A stretch of 64,000 nucleotides of DNA from Sesamum alatum (taxonomy: Eukaryota > Streptophyta > Magnoliopsida > Lamiales > Pedaliaceae), in the NCBI GenBank assembly GCA_034509735.1, contig JACGWO010000001.1, positions 34,661,966 to 34,725,965 of the forward strand. The letters run 5' to 3'. Numbering within the stretch: the stretch's first letter is position 1; every line of letters starts with the position of its first letter. The position numbers were made by a program, and so were the translations under genes. The notes beneath the pieces are model-generated. The model was not told where the DNA came from. It saw only the letters and a program-made list of their open reading frames with translations, and did no database searches. This document shows, piece after piece, positions 20,824 to 33,593 of the stretch.

Positions 20824-20930
20824 ATGTCTAAGAATCCGTTGACCACGATACTTGAGACTAATAAGTTTAATAGAATGAACTACTCGGACTGACTAAGAAA
20901 CCTGAGGATTTTCCTTGGTTTCGAGAACCA
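20824..20930 (+). pseudogene. Gag start fragment of E, copy 1
   Basis: Begins MSKNPLTTILETNKFN, the gag N-terminus of this superfamily, then meets a TGA where relatives have TGG (W). After about 35 codons, at 'gagaacca' (20930), it jumps back into GC-rich leader sequence. The break is the junction of a tandem duplication, so this is a dead leftover of gag. Confidence 0.85.
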
Positions 20931-22547
20931 TGCCGGCCGGTCACTGGCTGGCAGGCGTGCGCGGGCTCACGCCTGCCCGCAGCCTGGCCGGCGTGCCTGC
21001 CATCATGCGTGCGGGCAGGGGCGGGCGCACATATGGCCACCGCGCGCAGGCGGGCGCCTGCGCACGCTGGCCTTCGGCCAAGAGCGCGTTGTGTGTATGC
21101 ACGCTGCTGGACGTGTACGCGGGTGGCTGACAGGCACAACGGTTGGGCCGTTTTGTGCCGTTTTTTGACGTTTTCTGGAAAATTCGATTTTCTGGGTTTT
21201 CTGCACATTTTTCTGAAAATGTATTAATTTTGCACATTTGATTTTGGAATTATTGGATTCTTCCTTAGATCAAATTTTCTTAATTAATTTGGGATTAATA
21301 CATGCATTAGATGCATTGTGTATAATGTTCATTGAATTTGAAATTTGGATTATGCATATTTATTACATATTTATGGCTTGTGATGTTGGACATCACTTGG
21401 ATATTTTGAATATCCATCGTTTAAACATGATTATTTGGGAGAATTTTGTTATGTGTGTTGTTGGAATCAACATGGGATGATAACAAGAGCCATAGACCTT
21501 GTGTATGGATGTATGTATGCTATTTACATTTCTGTTGGGTAGGGCGTGCGTGCCTCTTTTTTTGGGACTATCATCTCCCGTATTTCAGCCTCATAATGTT
21601 AAGGCTTGTTGTTTATTTCTCAATGTATTACTTTCAATTATAATGAGAGTAGGTAGTTTTTTTGGTCAGATTTTCATTTTTAACAAGCCCACCGAGTTGG
21701 AGACCCAAGGTGAAGCATCGAGGCGTGAAGCAAGAGAATCAAAAGGCCCATTGGAATGACAATGGGTATATTATTTTGTAATAATATAGGACCACCCTAA
21801 ACAGACCATAGACTCACCGCAGGCTCAGTGGGTCGCATAGGTTGGGCTTGTGATCATCCTAACAGGGGTATGCTATGTTTTCTGCATGAGGCGTATTTAT
21901 TTAATCACTTTAAATATTGGATATTTATGCATGCTAAAACAACTTAATGTGATGAGGTCTCGGTAGTACATTAAGCTCTTATATGGTTGGACCAAATTAA
22001 ATATTAGGCCCAGAACGGCCTTGGATCAAAATGGTATTTTGATCTATCCGAGCCTTCCATCCACAACAATGTGGTGAGGAAGCTACCACTACCTAAGTGT
22101 AGTCTCACGAGTCGTGGCACACTTTGACTAGGGGAAAGCGGTACCATTGTTGTGAATAAAAAGATTGTGCTCGTTGTTTTCCTATCTCACAAGTCGTGGG
22201 TGGCAACAGTTTGAGGCATGATTTGGTTGATGGGTCGGGCCCAACACTGAGTAACATGGTTCGCTTGGAGTCCTCGAAACCATGTGAATAGGTGAGGGCA
22301 AATATCTTGGGAATCTCATGGAATCTCCCACGAGGTCTTCTTCATGTGAATCGTAAAAGTGGGGCATGGAGATTACGCTTGTGGATCCCAAGCCCACTAG
22401 GAAATGGTTTCCCGAAACTCCGCCTGAGAGTGGTGGACTTTGGTACAAATAGTGCGAGGGTTAAAGACTAAAAGACCATGTCTTCAACTTGAATAATAAT
22501 ATTACCATCACCTGCTTATTTCTGCTTTACATTTTATAAATGTAGAT
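20931..22547 (+). repeat. Second tandem copy of leader in element E
   Basis: Starts in the GC-rich module at the point equivalent to about 7301 (tgccgRccggtcact) and repeats the leader through to the gag ATG at 22548. Contains the better preserved palindromes CACGAGTCGTG (22106-22116) and CACAAGTCGTG (22198-22208) and the acceptor-like AG at 22544-22545. Together with gag codons 1-35 the duplicated unit is about 1.7 kb. Confidence 0.8.
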
Positions 22548-23322
22548 ATGTCTAAGAATCTATTGACCATGGTACTTGAGACTAATAAGTTCAACGGAAT
22601 AAACTATTCGGACTGGCTGAGAAACCTGAGGATTGTCCTCGGTTTCGAGAACCAAGGCTACGTCTTGGACGAGCCGCCGCCGAGCGACTTACCGGAGGGG
22701 TCCACGCTAGAAGAACGTTTGACATTCGAGAAATGGCATGAGGACAACCGGAAAGTGCGCAGTATCATATTGTCTTTGATGTCTAATGACATGCAGATGG
22801 AATTATGATAGGCTGGGCAACGTCTCCGCCATAAGGCTCCGCATGAACGAGGTTTATGTGGTTCCGGATCGACATATTAGATATGCTGCCACAAAAGCAT
22901 TCTTTAGCACCAAGCTTGCGGAAGGATCGTCTGTACAAAGTCATGGGGTTAAGATGCTCTCCCTAGTGGAGAAACTCGAGGACGTTAAAGTTGGACTTAA
23001 CAATGACACGTACATTGACGTGGTCCTCCAGTCGCTTCCTCCATCCTATTACCCATTGTAAACTACAACAGGAATGGACTTGAGAAGTCTATTCATGAGT
23101 TGATCAATATGCTGGTCCAATATGAGGCAACGACCCACAAGTCGGCGCCGACGGTATTGATAGGAGATGCTTCGCCCTCCAAAGCGAATGGCAAGGGGGT
23201 CGGACGTTGGAAAAGGAAGAAGGGATATGGGAGGACGGTTGCGGCCCCTGTTCGCGCTAAAGGTGCCCCTGTTGCCCCGGTGGGGATGGGCAAAGGGAAC
23301 GGGAAGGCCTGTGGTTCTCAGC
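22548..23322 (+). pseudogene. Gag of element E (second copy), broken and cut by gypsy I
   Basis: MSKNLLTMVLETNKFNG onward matches copia A gag. The frame is lost near 22796 (the 'KQYERLD' region), resumes at 22786-23061 and shifts again near 23055. The 23100-23384 frame covers the HELINMLVQYEATT region and the basic, Lys/Gly-rich linker before the zinc knuckle. At 23322 gag stops at the end of gypsy I (TSD half TCAGC, 23318-23322). The rest of E lies beyond the window. Confidence 0.88.
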
Positions 23323-23765
23323 TGTGCCACCCCCTACATAACTACACGGTATTATCACTAAGTATACATCCCTCCTACGTATAACCTATCTTATAAGAGA
23401 TTTCCATTTAAATGAATAAAATCAATCCTATTAGAACATGTAACATATATATATATACTAATAAGGATAGAAGTTGTCAAAAGTTTATATCTACTACGTC
23501 ACATGTATACTCATGTACAAAACTCTAAAAGATGAAAGTCTCAGGCTGTTACAAAACCTAAAACGCAAACCCAACGAAAACCTAGATGTTTAATAATCAT
23601 ATGGCCAAAACCCACGGCTTCAGATGTCATGGTTGACCCACCTATTAAGGTCCATTGCAGACTTCAAATTGGTGTAGCTAGTCACCGTGATCTATCTCCT
23701 GAAAAATGTTGGCAAGGGATGAGCTGTCTACTCAATAAGTATAGCTAACCAACCTATATACATAT
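23323..23765 (-). mobile_element. Gypsy I, 3' LTR, piece 1 (outer end)
   Basis: Starts TGTGCCACCCCC, the reverse complement of the gypsy LTR end (GGGGGTGTCACA, 33588 and 50642), and follows that LTR inward to 'tatagctaaccaacctatatacat'. Interrupted at 23766 by copia F, continues at 30054. Confidence 0.85.
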
Positions 23766-25703
23766 TGAAGGACAAGCAGATCCGCCCGGGAGCGCGAGCG
23801 GAAGCGAGAAAGCGAGGAAATAGTGCGTAAATTTAAATCTAATTTAAATAAACGAATCCCAAGGGGTGTACCCTTGGGTGCTCAACCGGGCATTCGATGT
23901 AGGATGTGTAAATATTAGAAACATATATTTAAACACATAGGGTATAGATGTATATTAAATCAATCAAAGCATAGTAAAACCGTTACCTTTGATTGTTTAG
24001 CGTATGCTCCCGGCTACTAGGCATTGTTCCTTCTCCGGAATGCTCACGAAATCCAAACGTATGGATTCTCCAAAGGTGATCCACACCACACCGGAAGAAA
24101 CACACGTTCTTCTTGCAAGAAAAGAATGGGTTTAAGAAGGAATCGGTTTAAGAGAAGAACACTATGAATTAGTGCTCTCTTAAACTCACTTTGTTCTTCT
24201 TCTTGATTCAAAATCAAGTGAAGAACACAAGTGTGAGAGAGGGAGAGAGGCCGAGAGTTGAGAGAGAGGAGAGGGATTTTTTTCTTCTCTTTTTTCTAGA
24301 AAAAGATGAATAATGAATCACTTATGCTTGGTGTTGTATATTCTAATATATATACATAATTAATCTGACTATTGGAATGTGTCTAGGTTCATCCAAGGAT
24401 GTCTAGATTCATTCCAATCAATCACCATCAATTCTTCAATCAAGCCTACCAAAATTTATGGTATGATCAAATCATACCAAAAGGGAAGAGCTTGATTGGA
24501 GTTGATTTGTCTCTTTCCAAAAGAGATAAGTCAAGATACCACCTAGCATGAAACATGGCTGATTTTGCTTTCCTCCAAAGAGCATGTCGGCCATGTTTAA
24601 TTAAGGGAAGAAGTCCAACATCTTCCTATTCCAAAATAGGAATTATTTCTCCTCTCGGGTATAATTTAACGGACCGGGTTTTATCGTAATCTAATTACGA
24701 CGAACCCAGCATTAAATCCAATTTAATCTTCATTTAAATTATTCCCGTTGATCTTTTTATCCAATTAAAAGATCCATCGTCTCGACGTCGCAACTTTTCA
24801 TATTTAATCAAAAATCCAATTTGCCAATTAAATGAAAGCCCGATACAATATCGGCCCGTCCATTCAATGGACTTTCCCTTAAGTAATCGAATTACTTATT
24901 TCATCCTTCGAGATTGACTCCAAGTCGATCTCTCAACCTCCTCGGTGATCTGTGTGTGACCCTTTAGGTTCACCCTCAGCTAGACTTGGGCCCGTGTCCC
25001 ACAAGGGCCCGTTACCATGGGTGGCCGTCTAGCAACAGTCCATGGCACTAGAGACTAGGTGAATTGGCGTGAACATTTAGGCGCCGATTCCGTACGGGTA
25101 CGAATCTTCCGTCTACCGTCTCCCGGCCATTGTCTAGGGTATGGAATTGCGCGTCGGTTCCCATCCTTGACTAGGCATTTATGCTTAATACTCGAGACCA
25201 CGTATGCTTCATTACGTCGACACAGGAAACCATTCCCTGTTCGACCAACCACTGTGGCCACAGCTTCAAACAGCATGAACGTGTCTCCGAGTGCATAGGA
25301 GATACCTTTGTCACATACTGACAGGGGGACGGATCCTCTTCTTGGAATCCACCGTCCTCGTTACACATTCCGACTGCACTGGACAAGGCTTACGATAATC
25401 ATCTTACAGAATGATTACCTCTCGTCAGATCCAAGATACAGCCGCCATGTGCACGCGACTGCCATGATCCCTCAAGTTTGAGGATTACTCGCGTACTATC
25501 GGAACCGGGGAAAACCAATCATACCGACCAAGCCTCCAAGGCTTCCATATGATGATCCCCGCGAGTCAATCCAGTCGGCTCGACCCCAGTCGACCAACCT
25601 ATCAAGATCGTGTAGGCGTCCCACGCCTGTCGCCGATGAAACATGGCACTCATCCTATGAACACGACTCTTGAAGCAAGTCCCAATAGGACTCTCGATGC
25701 CCT
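23766..25703 (-). repeat. 3' LTR of F (type A), lacking its U3 start
   Basis: Colinear with the 5' LTR 27843-29760. Contains the hairpin CCCAAGGG/CCCTTGGG at 23858-23865/23871-23878 (loop GTGTA), donor-like site (element strand CAAAG|GTAACG) near 23990 and conserved U3 block (25010-25065). Stops at 'gccctgtctca' near 25703, where gag sequence follows. Confidence 0.85.
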
Positions 25704-25992
25704 GTCTCATGGCGGAAACGTTGTCCAGCCTCTCATACTGCTTCTGGATGTCGTTGGACATCGAAGCCAGTATGATACTGCGTACTTTCTGGTTGTCCTC
25801 ATGCTATTTCTCGAACGTCAAACGTTCTTCAGGCGTGGACCCCTCCGGTAAGTCGCTCGGTAGCGGCTCGTCCAAGACGTAGCCTTGGTTCTCAAAACTG
25901 AGGATAATCCTCAGGTTTCTGAGCCAGTCCGAGTTGTTCGTTCCGTTGAATTTGTTAGTCTCGAGAATCATGGTTAATGGGTTCTTAGACAT
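25704..25992 (-). pseudogene. Gag N-terminal fragment of F fused to LTR
   Basis: Minus-strand start ATG at 25992 (MSKNPLTMILETNKFNG), then the conserved DWLRNLRI and PEGSTPEERLTFEK. A TAG replaces the TGG of the following KWHEDN, and after KQYERLDNVSAM the reading passes into LTR sequence near 25703. A minus-strand frame (25761-25519) reads through the junction but is an accident of the deletion. Confidence 0.88.
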
Positions 25993-27828
25993 ATCTACAT
26001 TAATGAAAATGTAAAGCAGAAATTAGCAGATGATGGTAATATTATTGTTCAAGTTGAAGACTTGGTTTTTTAGTCTTTAACCCTCTCACTATTTATATGA
26101 AAGTCCGCCACTCTCAAGCGGAGTTTCGGGAAATCATTTCCTAGTGGGCTTGGGATCCACAAGCGTAATCTACATGCCCCCACTTTTACGATTCACATGA
26201 AGAAGACCTCGTGGGAGATATCCAATATCATTCTCATCCAATGAGATTTCCAAGATATTTTGCCTCACCTATTCACATGGTTCCAAGGCCTCCAAGCGAA
26301 CCATGTTACTTAGTGTTGGGCCAGACCCATCAACCAAATCATCCCTCAAACTGTCGCCCCCCACGACTCGTGAGACAGGGAAACAACGAGCGCAGTCTTT
26401 TTGTTCACAACAATGGTGCAACTTTCCCCTAGTCCAAGTGTGCCACGACTCGTGAGACCACACTTGGGTAGTGGTAGCTTCCTCACCACATTGTTGTGGA
26501 TGGAAGGCTCGGACAGACAAAAATACCATTTTGATCCAAGTCCGTTTTGGGCCTAATATTTAATTTGGTCCAACCAAATGAGAGTTTGTGTATGACTGAG
26601 ACCTCATCACATTATTGTGTTTTAGCATGCATAAATATCCAATATTTAAAGCGATAAATAAATACGCTGCATGTAGAAAACATAGCATACCCTTGTTAGG
26701 ATAATCACAAGCCCAACCTATGTGACCCACTGAGCCCGCAGTGAGTCAATGGTCTGTCTAGGGTGGTCCTAAATTATTACAAAATAATAAACCCATTGTC
26801 ATACCAATGGGCCTTGAAATGCTTCTTGTTTCACGCCTTGATGATCCTCCTTGGGGTCTCCAACTCCAAACGCTTGTTAAAATTAAAACCTCACCAATCC
26901 TATCTACTCTCATTACAACTGAAAGTAATACATTGGTAATAAAGAAAACAAGCCAACATCATGAGGCTGAAAATACGGGAGATGATAGTCCTAAAAACAA
27001 GAGGCACGCAGGCCCCACCCAACAGAAAATAAATGATTATACATTCATCCATACATAAGGTCTAGGGCTCTTTTGATCATCCCATGTTGATTCCATCAAC
27101 TCAAATAACACAATTATTCCAAATAATCATGCATAAATAACCAATGGATATTCCAAATACCCAAGTGATGTTCGACATCACAAAAGTATAAACATACAAA
27201 TAATATGCAAAATTCAAATTTCAAATTTAATGGACATTTTAAACAATGCATCCAATACATGTATTAATCCCAAATTAATTAAGCATTTTTAATTCAAGGT
27301 ATAATCCAATTATTCCAAAATCAAAAATGCAAAATTAACATATTTTCAGAATCTTGTGCGGAAAATATAGAAAATCAAATATTCCAGAAAAAGTCGAAAA
27401 ACGGCAAAAAAACGGCTTAGCTGTTGTGCTGGCCGGTCACCCGCGCGCAAAGGGCAGCGCGCGCGCGCTCTGTGACGCGTGCCGGCCTCGGCCGGCAGCG
27501 GCTGGCTGCGCACACCGCGCGCGCACTGGCCTAAGCCCAGCGAGTGCAGGTGCCCGTCTGCGCGCGGCCACTGCCGGTCCGTTCCAATTTTTTTTTTTTT
27601 TTGTTTTTCATAACTGTTTCAGCACAATAATAGTAATATTATTCTGAAAATAAGCATGCATTTTTAGATCCAATCTAACAAAATAAAGCATGCCAAAAGT
27701 CCATTAAATCCAAACAATTGAATTATCATATTACTCATATATTTATACATTCTAACATGCCAATAAGCCATTTAAAAGCAAGTAGATCATGCCAAACTCA
27801 TAGATCTATGCCCCTTACATCGAACCGG
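25993..27828 (-). other. Leader of F with palindromes and GC-rich module
   Basis: Acceptor-like site (CT at 25995-25996 on plus, AG on the element strand) next to the ATG. Palindrome pair CACGACTCGTG at 26362-26372 and 26444-26454. GC-rich module at about 27420-27590, with the stem GCCGGC/GCCGGC at 27481-27486/27491-27496. No gene in it. Confidence 0.75.
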
Positions 27829-27840
27829 GCTCTGATACCA
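27829..27840 (-). other. Primer binding site, tRNA-iMet (element F)
   Basis: GCTCTGATACCA on the plus strand, a perfect TGGTATCAGAGC on the element strand, two bases from the LTR at 27843. Confidence 0.9.
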
Positions 27841-27842
27841 CT

Positions 27843-30053
27843 TGAAGGGCAAGCGGATCCGCTCGAGATCGCAAGCGGAAGCGAGAAAGCGAGAAAAGTG
27901 CGTAAATTTAAATCTAATTTAAATAAACGAATGGGGTGCTCAACCGGGCGTTCGATGTAGTTTGTGTAAATATTAGAAACATATATTTAAACATATAGGG
28001 CATAGATGTATATTAAATCAATCAAAGCATAGTAAAACCGTTACCTTTGATTGTTTAGCGTATGCTTCCGGCTACTAGCGTTGTTCCTTCTCCGGAATGC
28101 TCACGAAATCCAAACGTATGGATTCTCCAAAGGTGATCCACAGCACACCGGAAGAAACACATGTTGTTCTGGCTAGAAAAGAACGGGTTTAAGAAGGAAT
28201 CGGTTTAAGAGAAGAACACTATAAATTAGTGCTCTCTTAAACTTACTTTGTTCTTCTTCTTGATTCAAAATCAAGTGAAGAACACAAGTGTGAGAGAGGG
28301 AGAGAGGCCGGGAGTTGAGAGAGAGGAGAGGGATTTTTTTTCTTCTCTTTTTTCTAGAAAAAGATGAATAATGAATCACTTATGCTTGGTGTTGTATATT
28401 CTAATATATATACATAATTAATTTTACAATTGGAATGTGTCTAGGTTCATCCAAGGATTTCTAGATTCATTCCAATCAATCACCATCAATTTTTCAATCA
28501 AGCCTACCAAAATTTATGGTATGATCAAATCATACCAAAAGGAAAGAGCTTGATTGGAGTTGATTTGTCTCTTTCCAAAAGAGATAAGTCAACATACCAC
28601 CTAGCATGAAACATGGCTGATTTTGCTTCCTCCAAGGGAGCATGTCGGCCATGTTTAATTAAAGGAAGAAGTCCAACTTCTTCCTATTCCAAAATAGGAA
28701 TTATTTCTCCTCTCGGGTATAATTTAACGGACCGGGTTTTATCGTAATATAATTACGACGAACCCAACATTAAATCCAATTTAATGTCCATTTAAATTAT
28801 TCCCCTTGATCTTTTCATCCAATGAAAAGATCCAACGTCTCGACGTCTCAACTTTCGATATTTAATCGAAAATCCAATTGACCGATTAAACGAAAGCCCG
28901 ATACAATATCGGCCCGTCCATCCAATGGACTTTCCCTTAAGTAATCAAATTACTTATTTTATCCTACGAGATTGACTCCAAGTCGATCTCTCAACCTCCT
29001 CGGTGATTTGTGTGTGACCCTTTAGGTTCACCCTCAGCTAGACTTGGGCCCGTGTTCCACAAGGGCCCGTTACCATGGGTGGCCGTCTAGCAACGGTCCA
29101 TGGCACTAGAGACTAGGTGAATTGGCGTGAACATTTAGGCGCCGATTCCGTACGGGTACGATCCTTCCGTCTACCGTCTCCCGGCTTTAGTCTAGGGTAT
29201 GGAATTGGGCGTCGATTCCCTTCCTTGACTAGGCATCTATGCTTAATACTCGAGACAACGTATGCTTCATTGCGTCGACACAGGAAACCATTCCCTGTTC
29301 GACCAACCACTCTGGCCACAACTTCAAACAGGATGAACGTGTCTCCGAGTGCATACGAGATACCTCTGTCACATACTGACAGGGGACGGATCCTCTTCTT
29401 GGAATCCACCGTCCTCGCTACACATTCCGACTGCACTGGACAAGGCTTTTGATAATCATCTTACAGAATGATTACCTCTCGCTAGATCCAAGATACGGCC
29501 GTCATGTGCACGTGACTGCCATGATCCCTCAAGTCTGGGGATTATTCCCCTACTATCGGAACCGGGGAAAACCAATCATACCAACCAAGACTCCAAGGCT
29601 TCCATATGATGATCCCCGCGAGTCAGTCCAGTCGGCTCGATCCCAGTCGACCAACCCATCAAGATTGTGTAGGCGTCCCACGCCTGTCGCCGATGAAACA
29701 CGGTACTCATCCAATGAACACGACTCTTGACGCAAGTCTCAATAGGACTCTCGATGCCCTGTCTCGAGATCCTCGACTTGGAACCTTTCAGACCCAACTC
29801 TTAATCAGTTGGTTTCATGACCACCATCCAATGCGTGGCCCAACTGCACGAGTTGTTATCCATGGTCTGTGGGCTTTGTTGCGATATAAGTTAAACACCG
29901 TTTTAACAAATGTAAGATGAGCGCAACAAAGAAGGTACCATTGGTGACGAACACTCATCTTATTCATCACATAATAAGATTACATCTACATCAACTTGTC
30001 GAATAGGTTACAAATTGCCAAACCTATTGGCTTTCTGGTCACGTATTCTAACA
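27843..30053 (-). repeat. 5' LTR of F (type A), near full length
   Basis: 2211 bp, TGAAGGGCAAGC to TATTCTAACA. Compared with other type A LTRs it has lost the hairpin stem near 27930 (the text jumps from 'aacgaat' to 'ggggtgctc'). Donor-like site at 28043-28044 (element strand AAAG|GTAACG). U3 block at about 29070-29120. The outer 220 bp (29833-30053) match the start of the LTR at 62999. Confidence 0.88.
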
Positions 30054-31284
30054 CATACATAATACTTGTCGTAACACAAACCAACAAGTATTCAATATAC
30101 AATCATCATCATCTCAATTAATGTCATATCATATACAGCACAGGATACCCATCGAATGTGATATCCCCACATTATCTGAGTGTGTAGAAATATCAGCACA
30201 CAACATCATAACAAACATGACATCCCCACACCACCCCAGTGTGTAGCTATCAACACAGGATATTCCCCGCTACCCGAGATACCCCGGTACCCTACGCGCC
30301 ATGGTACCTAGCTTATATTCATTTTTTTCATATCACATCGTCAATCACATCGTCATCAATCACATCATCACAAACCGTTGACTATGTCCCCAACTAGGTA
30401 AGTCAGCTTTTTATCTGAATTTAACGATGTACGTATAATTAACTTCTTCATTCAACTCCATGCAACAATAAAATATAATATAAGACAATCATCTGTCAAT
30501 CTATATATTACATAAATAATCATAAATAAACACATAGAGACTACTTCACAGAATAACCATGTAATCCAAATAAGCATTTACACTAGCCAAGTTTCTAACA
30601 AATACGTATAATCACATATACTTATATAGGTTCAATTAACTATACTTACCTTAATCTCAAAACGATTATGCTAGTAGAAGGAGTTAATTAGTCCTCTACT
30701 TTACCCCCGTGTCCTATAATAAGTTATAATACGTAAAAATCAATATATATTAAAAATATTGTAAATTACGAATGAAATTACTAAAATATATGCATATATT
30801 TTATATCAATCTTTTAATATTTCATTTATATTGAAATTCAAACCTCCGTTCCTTTTTCGTCTAAATATTAGACACTATAAACTTTCCCCGTATATATCTA
30901 ATTTATCAATTAACTCATAAGAGCTTATTTCATCGAACCCCTCATGTTTTTATAACTATCATTCTCTATAACATCCCTAAATAAAATTATTATAAAAATC
31001 TCATATTTCTTTTTAATAAATACTATAATTCTCAAATATAATTTTCTAATATTACTCAAACATAATTTTCTACTATTTCTATTAATTTTTGTCAATTCTT
31101 CACTATTATAATAATTATTTAAACAATAATATATACAATTATGTATTTGGTTAATAAACCCGGTTAATTTTGAATAATCTATTATGCCAACAACTAAATC
31201 TAATAGATTAAATAAATTCTACTTTATTGGCTATAATGTCCCTGGTCAAATTAAATATTTACCCGATCACTAATTTGTATAACT
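30054..31284 (-). mobile_element. Gypsy I, 3' LTR, piece 2
   Basis: Continues gypsy I after copia F ('aatacttgtcgtaacacaaaccaacaag' pairs with 33105-33135 of gypsy G inverted). It includes the 'tgtgtagctatcaacacagg' duplicated motif (30190-30265). Ends at TSD TAACT (31280-31284), where gypsy G is inserted. Mostly AT-rich. Confidence 0.85.
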
Positions 31285-33588
31285 TGTGACGTCCATAGAA
31301 TTTTTTTCATAATCGAGGGGCTAATTAGTCATTATTAAGGAAATATAAATTTAATTATAAGTCATATGTTGAAATTATAAATATATTAAAACTTGAAGGG
31401 ACTAAATTGGTACCTTATTAAATATTTGTGGACAAATATATATATATAGAAGTTTGGGGATCAAATTACAATTTAATAAAATAAAAAAAAGACAAATACA
31501 AAAAAAATTGATGTGCAGCACGTGGCTCCCTACCAAATCGAACCTCATATAGTAAAATGTACATTATTAACTTGCTAGTTAAGAAAAAACAAACACACAA
31601 GATTTAAACACACAATTCACACATACTCAAAGGTGTTAATCTCGGACGCAAAACAGGTTAGTAAAATTTTACTATAAATTATAAATTAATTATTATATTA
31701 ATAATATTTAATTAGTGCATTTATTAAATATGATTGTTCTATTCGATTTACTATTTAATCAGAAAATTTATTGAATTTGAGTATTTATATAAATTAGTGT
31801 TCGGGTATATATTTAATTGGATTGGAATATTATAGCTAATAACTTAAAATTTATATAACGTACTAGATTTAGTAGTTGTTATAATGGACTATTCAAATTG
31901 ATCGGATTTATTAACCAAATACATAATTGTGTATATTAGTGTTTAAATAACTATTATTATAGTGAAGAATTTGTAGAAATTAATAGGAATAGTAGGGAAT
32001 TATATTTGGGAAATGTTAGGAAATTATATTTGAAAAATATGGTATTTATTTAAAAAGAAATATGGGATATTTGCAATAATTTCATTTAGAGATGTTTATA
32101 GAGAACGATAGTTATAAAAATATGAGGGGTTTGATTAAATAAGCTCTTATGAGTTAATTGATAAATTAGATATATACGGGGGAAGTTTACAGTGTCTAAT
32201 ATTTAAACGAAAAAGGAATGGAGATTTGAATTTCAATATAAATGAAATATTAAAAGATTGATATAAAATATATGCATATATTTAGTAATTTCATTCGTAA
32301 TTTATGATATTTTTAATATATATTAATTTTACGTATTATAACTTATTATAGGACATGGGGGTAAAAGTAGAGGACTAATTAACTCCTTCTACTAGCATAA
32401 TTGTTTTTGAGATTAAGGTAAGTATAGTTAATTGAACCTATATAAGTATATATGAATATACTTTTTTGTCATAAAGAATGGTTGGTATTTTGTAAATGTT
32501 TATGTGGATTACGTGGTTATTCTGTGAAGTTGTCTCTATGTGTTTATTTGTGATTATTTATGTAATATATAGATTGATGGATGATTGCCTTATATTATAT
32601 TCTACTGTTGCATGATGTTGAACGAAGAAGTCGATTTATGAGTATATCATTAAATTGTGATAAAGAGATGACTTATCTTGTTGGGGAACATAGTCAATGG
32701 TTTATGATGATGTGATTGATGATGATATGATTGACGATGTGATATGAGAAAATGAATCTAGGTACCATGGCGCGTAGGGTACCGGGGTATTCCGGGTAGC
32801 GGGGAATATCCTGTGCTGATAGCTACACATTGAGGTGGTGTGGGGATGCCATGTTCGTTGTGATGTTCTGTGCTGATATTGCTACACACTCAGATACTGT
32901 GGGGATATCACATTCGACGGGTATCCTGTGCAGTATATGATATGACATTGATTGAGATGATGATAGCCGGTAGAACCATTGATTGATGTACTCCAATTAG
33001 AGTAAGCAGGGCCCCAAGAGTATAAACTGTGACTTTTAAGATGGTACTGTAGATTAATGCATGATTGTGGTATTGATGACTTTGTACTTTTGTGGTGATT
33101 GTATATTGACTACTTGTTGGTTTGTGTTACGACATGTATTTAGGTGTATATAGGCTGGTTAGCTATACTTATTGAGTAGGCAACTCATCCCTTGCCAATA
33201 TTTTTTAGGAGGTAGATCACGATGACTAGCTACGTCAAATTTGGAATCTGCCATGGACCTTAATAGGTGGGTCAACCGTGACATTTGAAGCCAAAAGTCC
33301 TAGTTATATGACTCTAGTCTTTTGTCAGGTTTGCATTTCAAATTTTATAGTAGTCTGAAACTCTTTTTTGGAGTTTTGTACATGAGTATATCTGTGGCCT
33401 AGTAAATATAAACTTTTGATTATACCTATCGTTACTTAAGACATATTTATAGATTTATATTGTACCGATAAAAATAGGATTTATCTTATTAGTTTAAATA
33501 AAAAAAAAAATCTTATAAGACAACTTATAATTACGAAAGAGTATAATGATTAGTAATGAGTAAGTATAGTTACATTGGGGGTGTCACA
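31285..33588 (+). repeat. 5' LTR of gypsy G
   Basis: 2304 bp, TGTGACGTCC to GGTGTCACA, followed five bases later by the PBS. Very AT-rich in its first half. Confidence 0.92.
32811..32925. repeat. 57-bp direct duplication inside the gypsy LTR
   Basis: Two imperfect units begin CTGTGCTGATA at 32811 and 32868. Each continues with 'gctacaca', 'tgtggggat' and a 'ccatgttcg/tcacattcg' ending, and a third start CTGTGC follows. The same pair is in the 3' LTR (about 49868-49985) and inverted in gypsy I (about 30155-30270), so it predates these insertions. Confidence 0.7.
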
Positions 33589-33593
33589 TTGGG

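Larger units (their letters stand above)
23766..30053 (-). mobile_element. Copia element F (minus), internally deleted
   Basis: Outer ends are TGAAGGACAAGC (23766) and TATTCTAACA (30053). The TSD is CATAT/CATAC, one base different. Minus-strand order is 5' LTR (27843-30053), PBS, leader, a gag fragment of about 96 codons, then a direct jump into the 3' LTR. Most of gag, all of pol, the polypurine tract and the first part of the 3' LTR are missing. It cannot encode its own enzymes. Confidence 0.88.
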
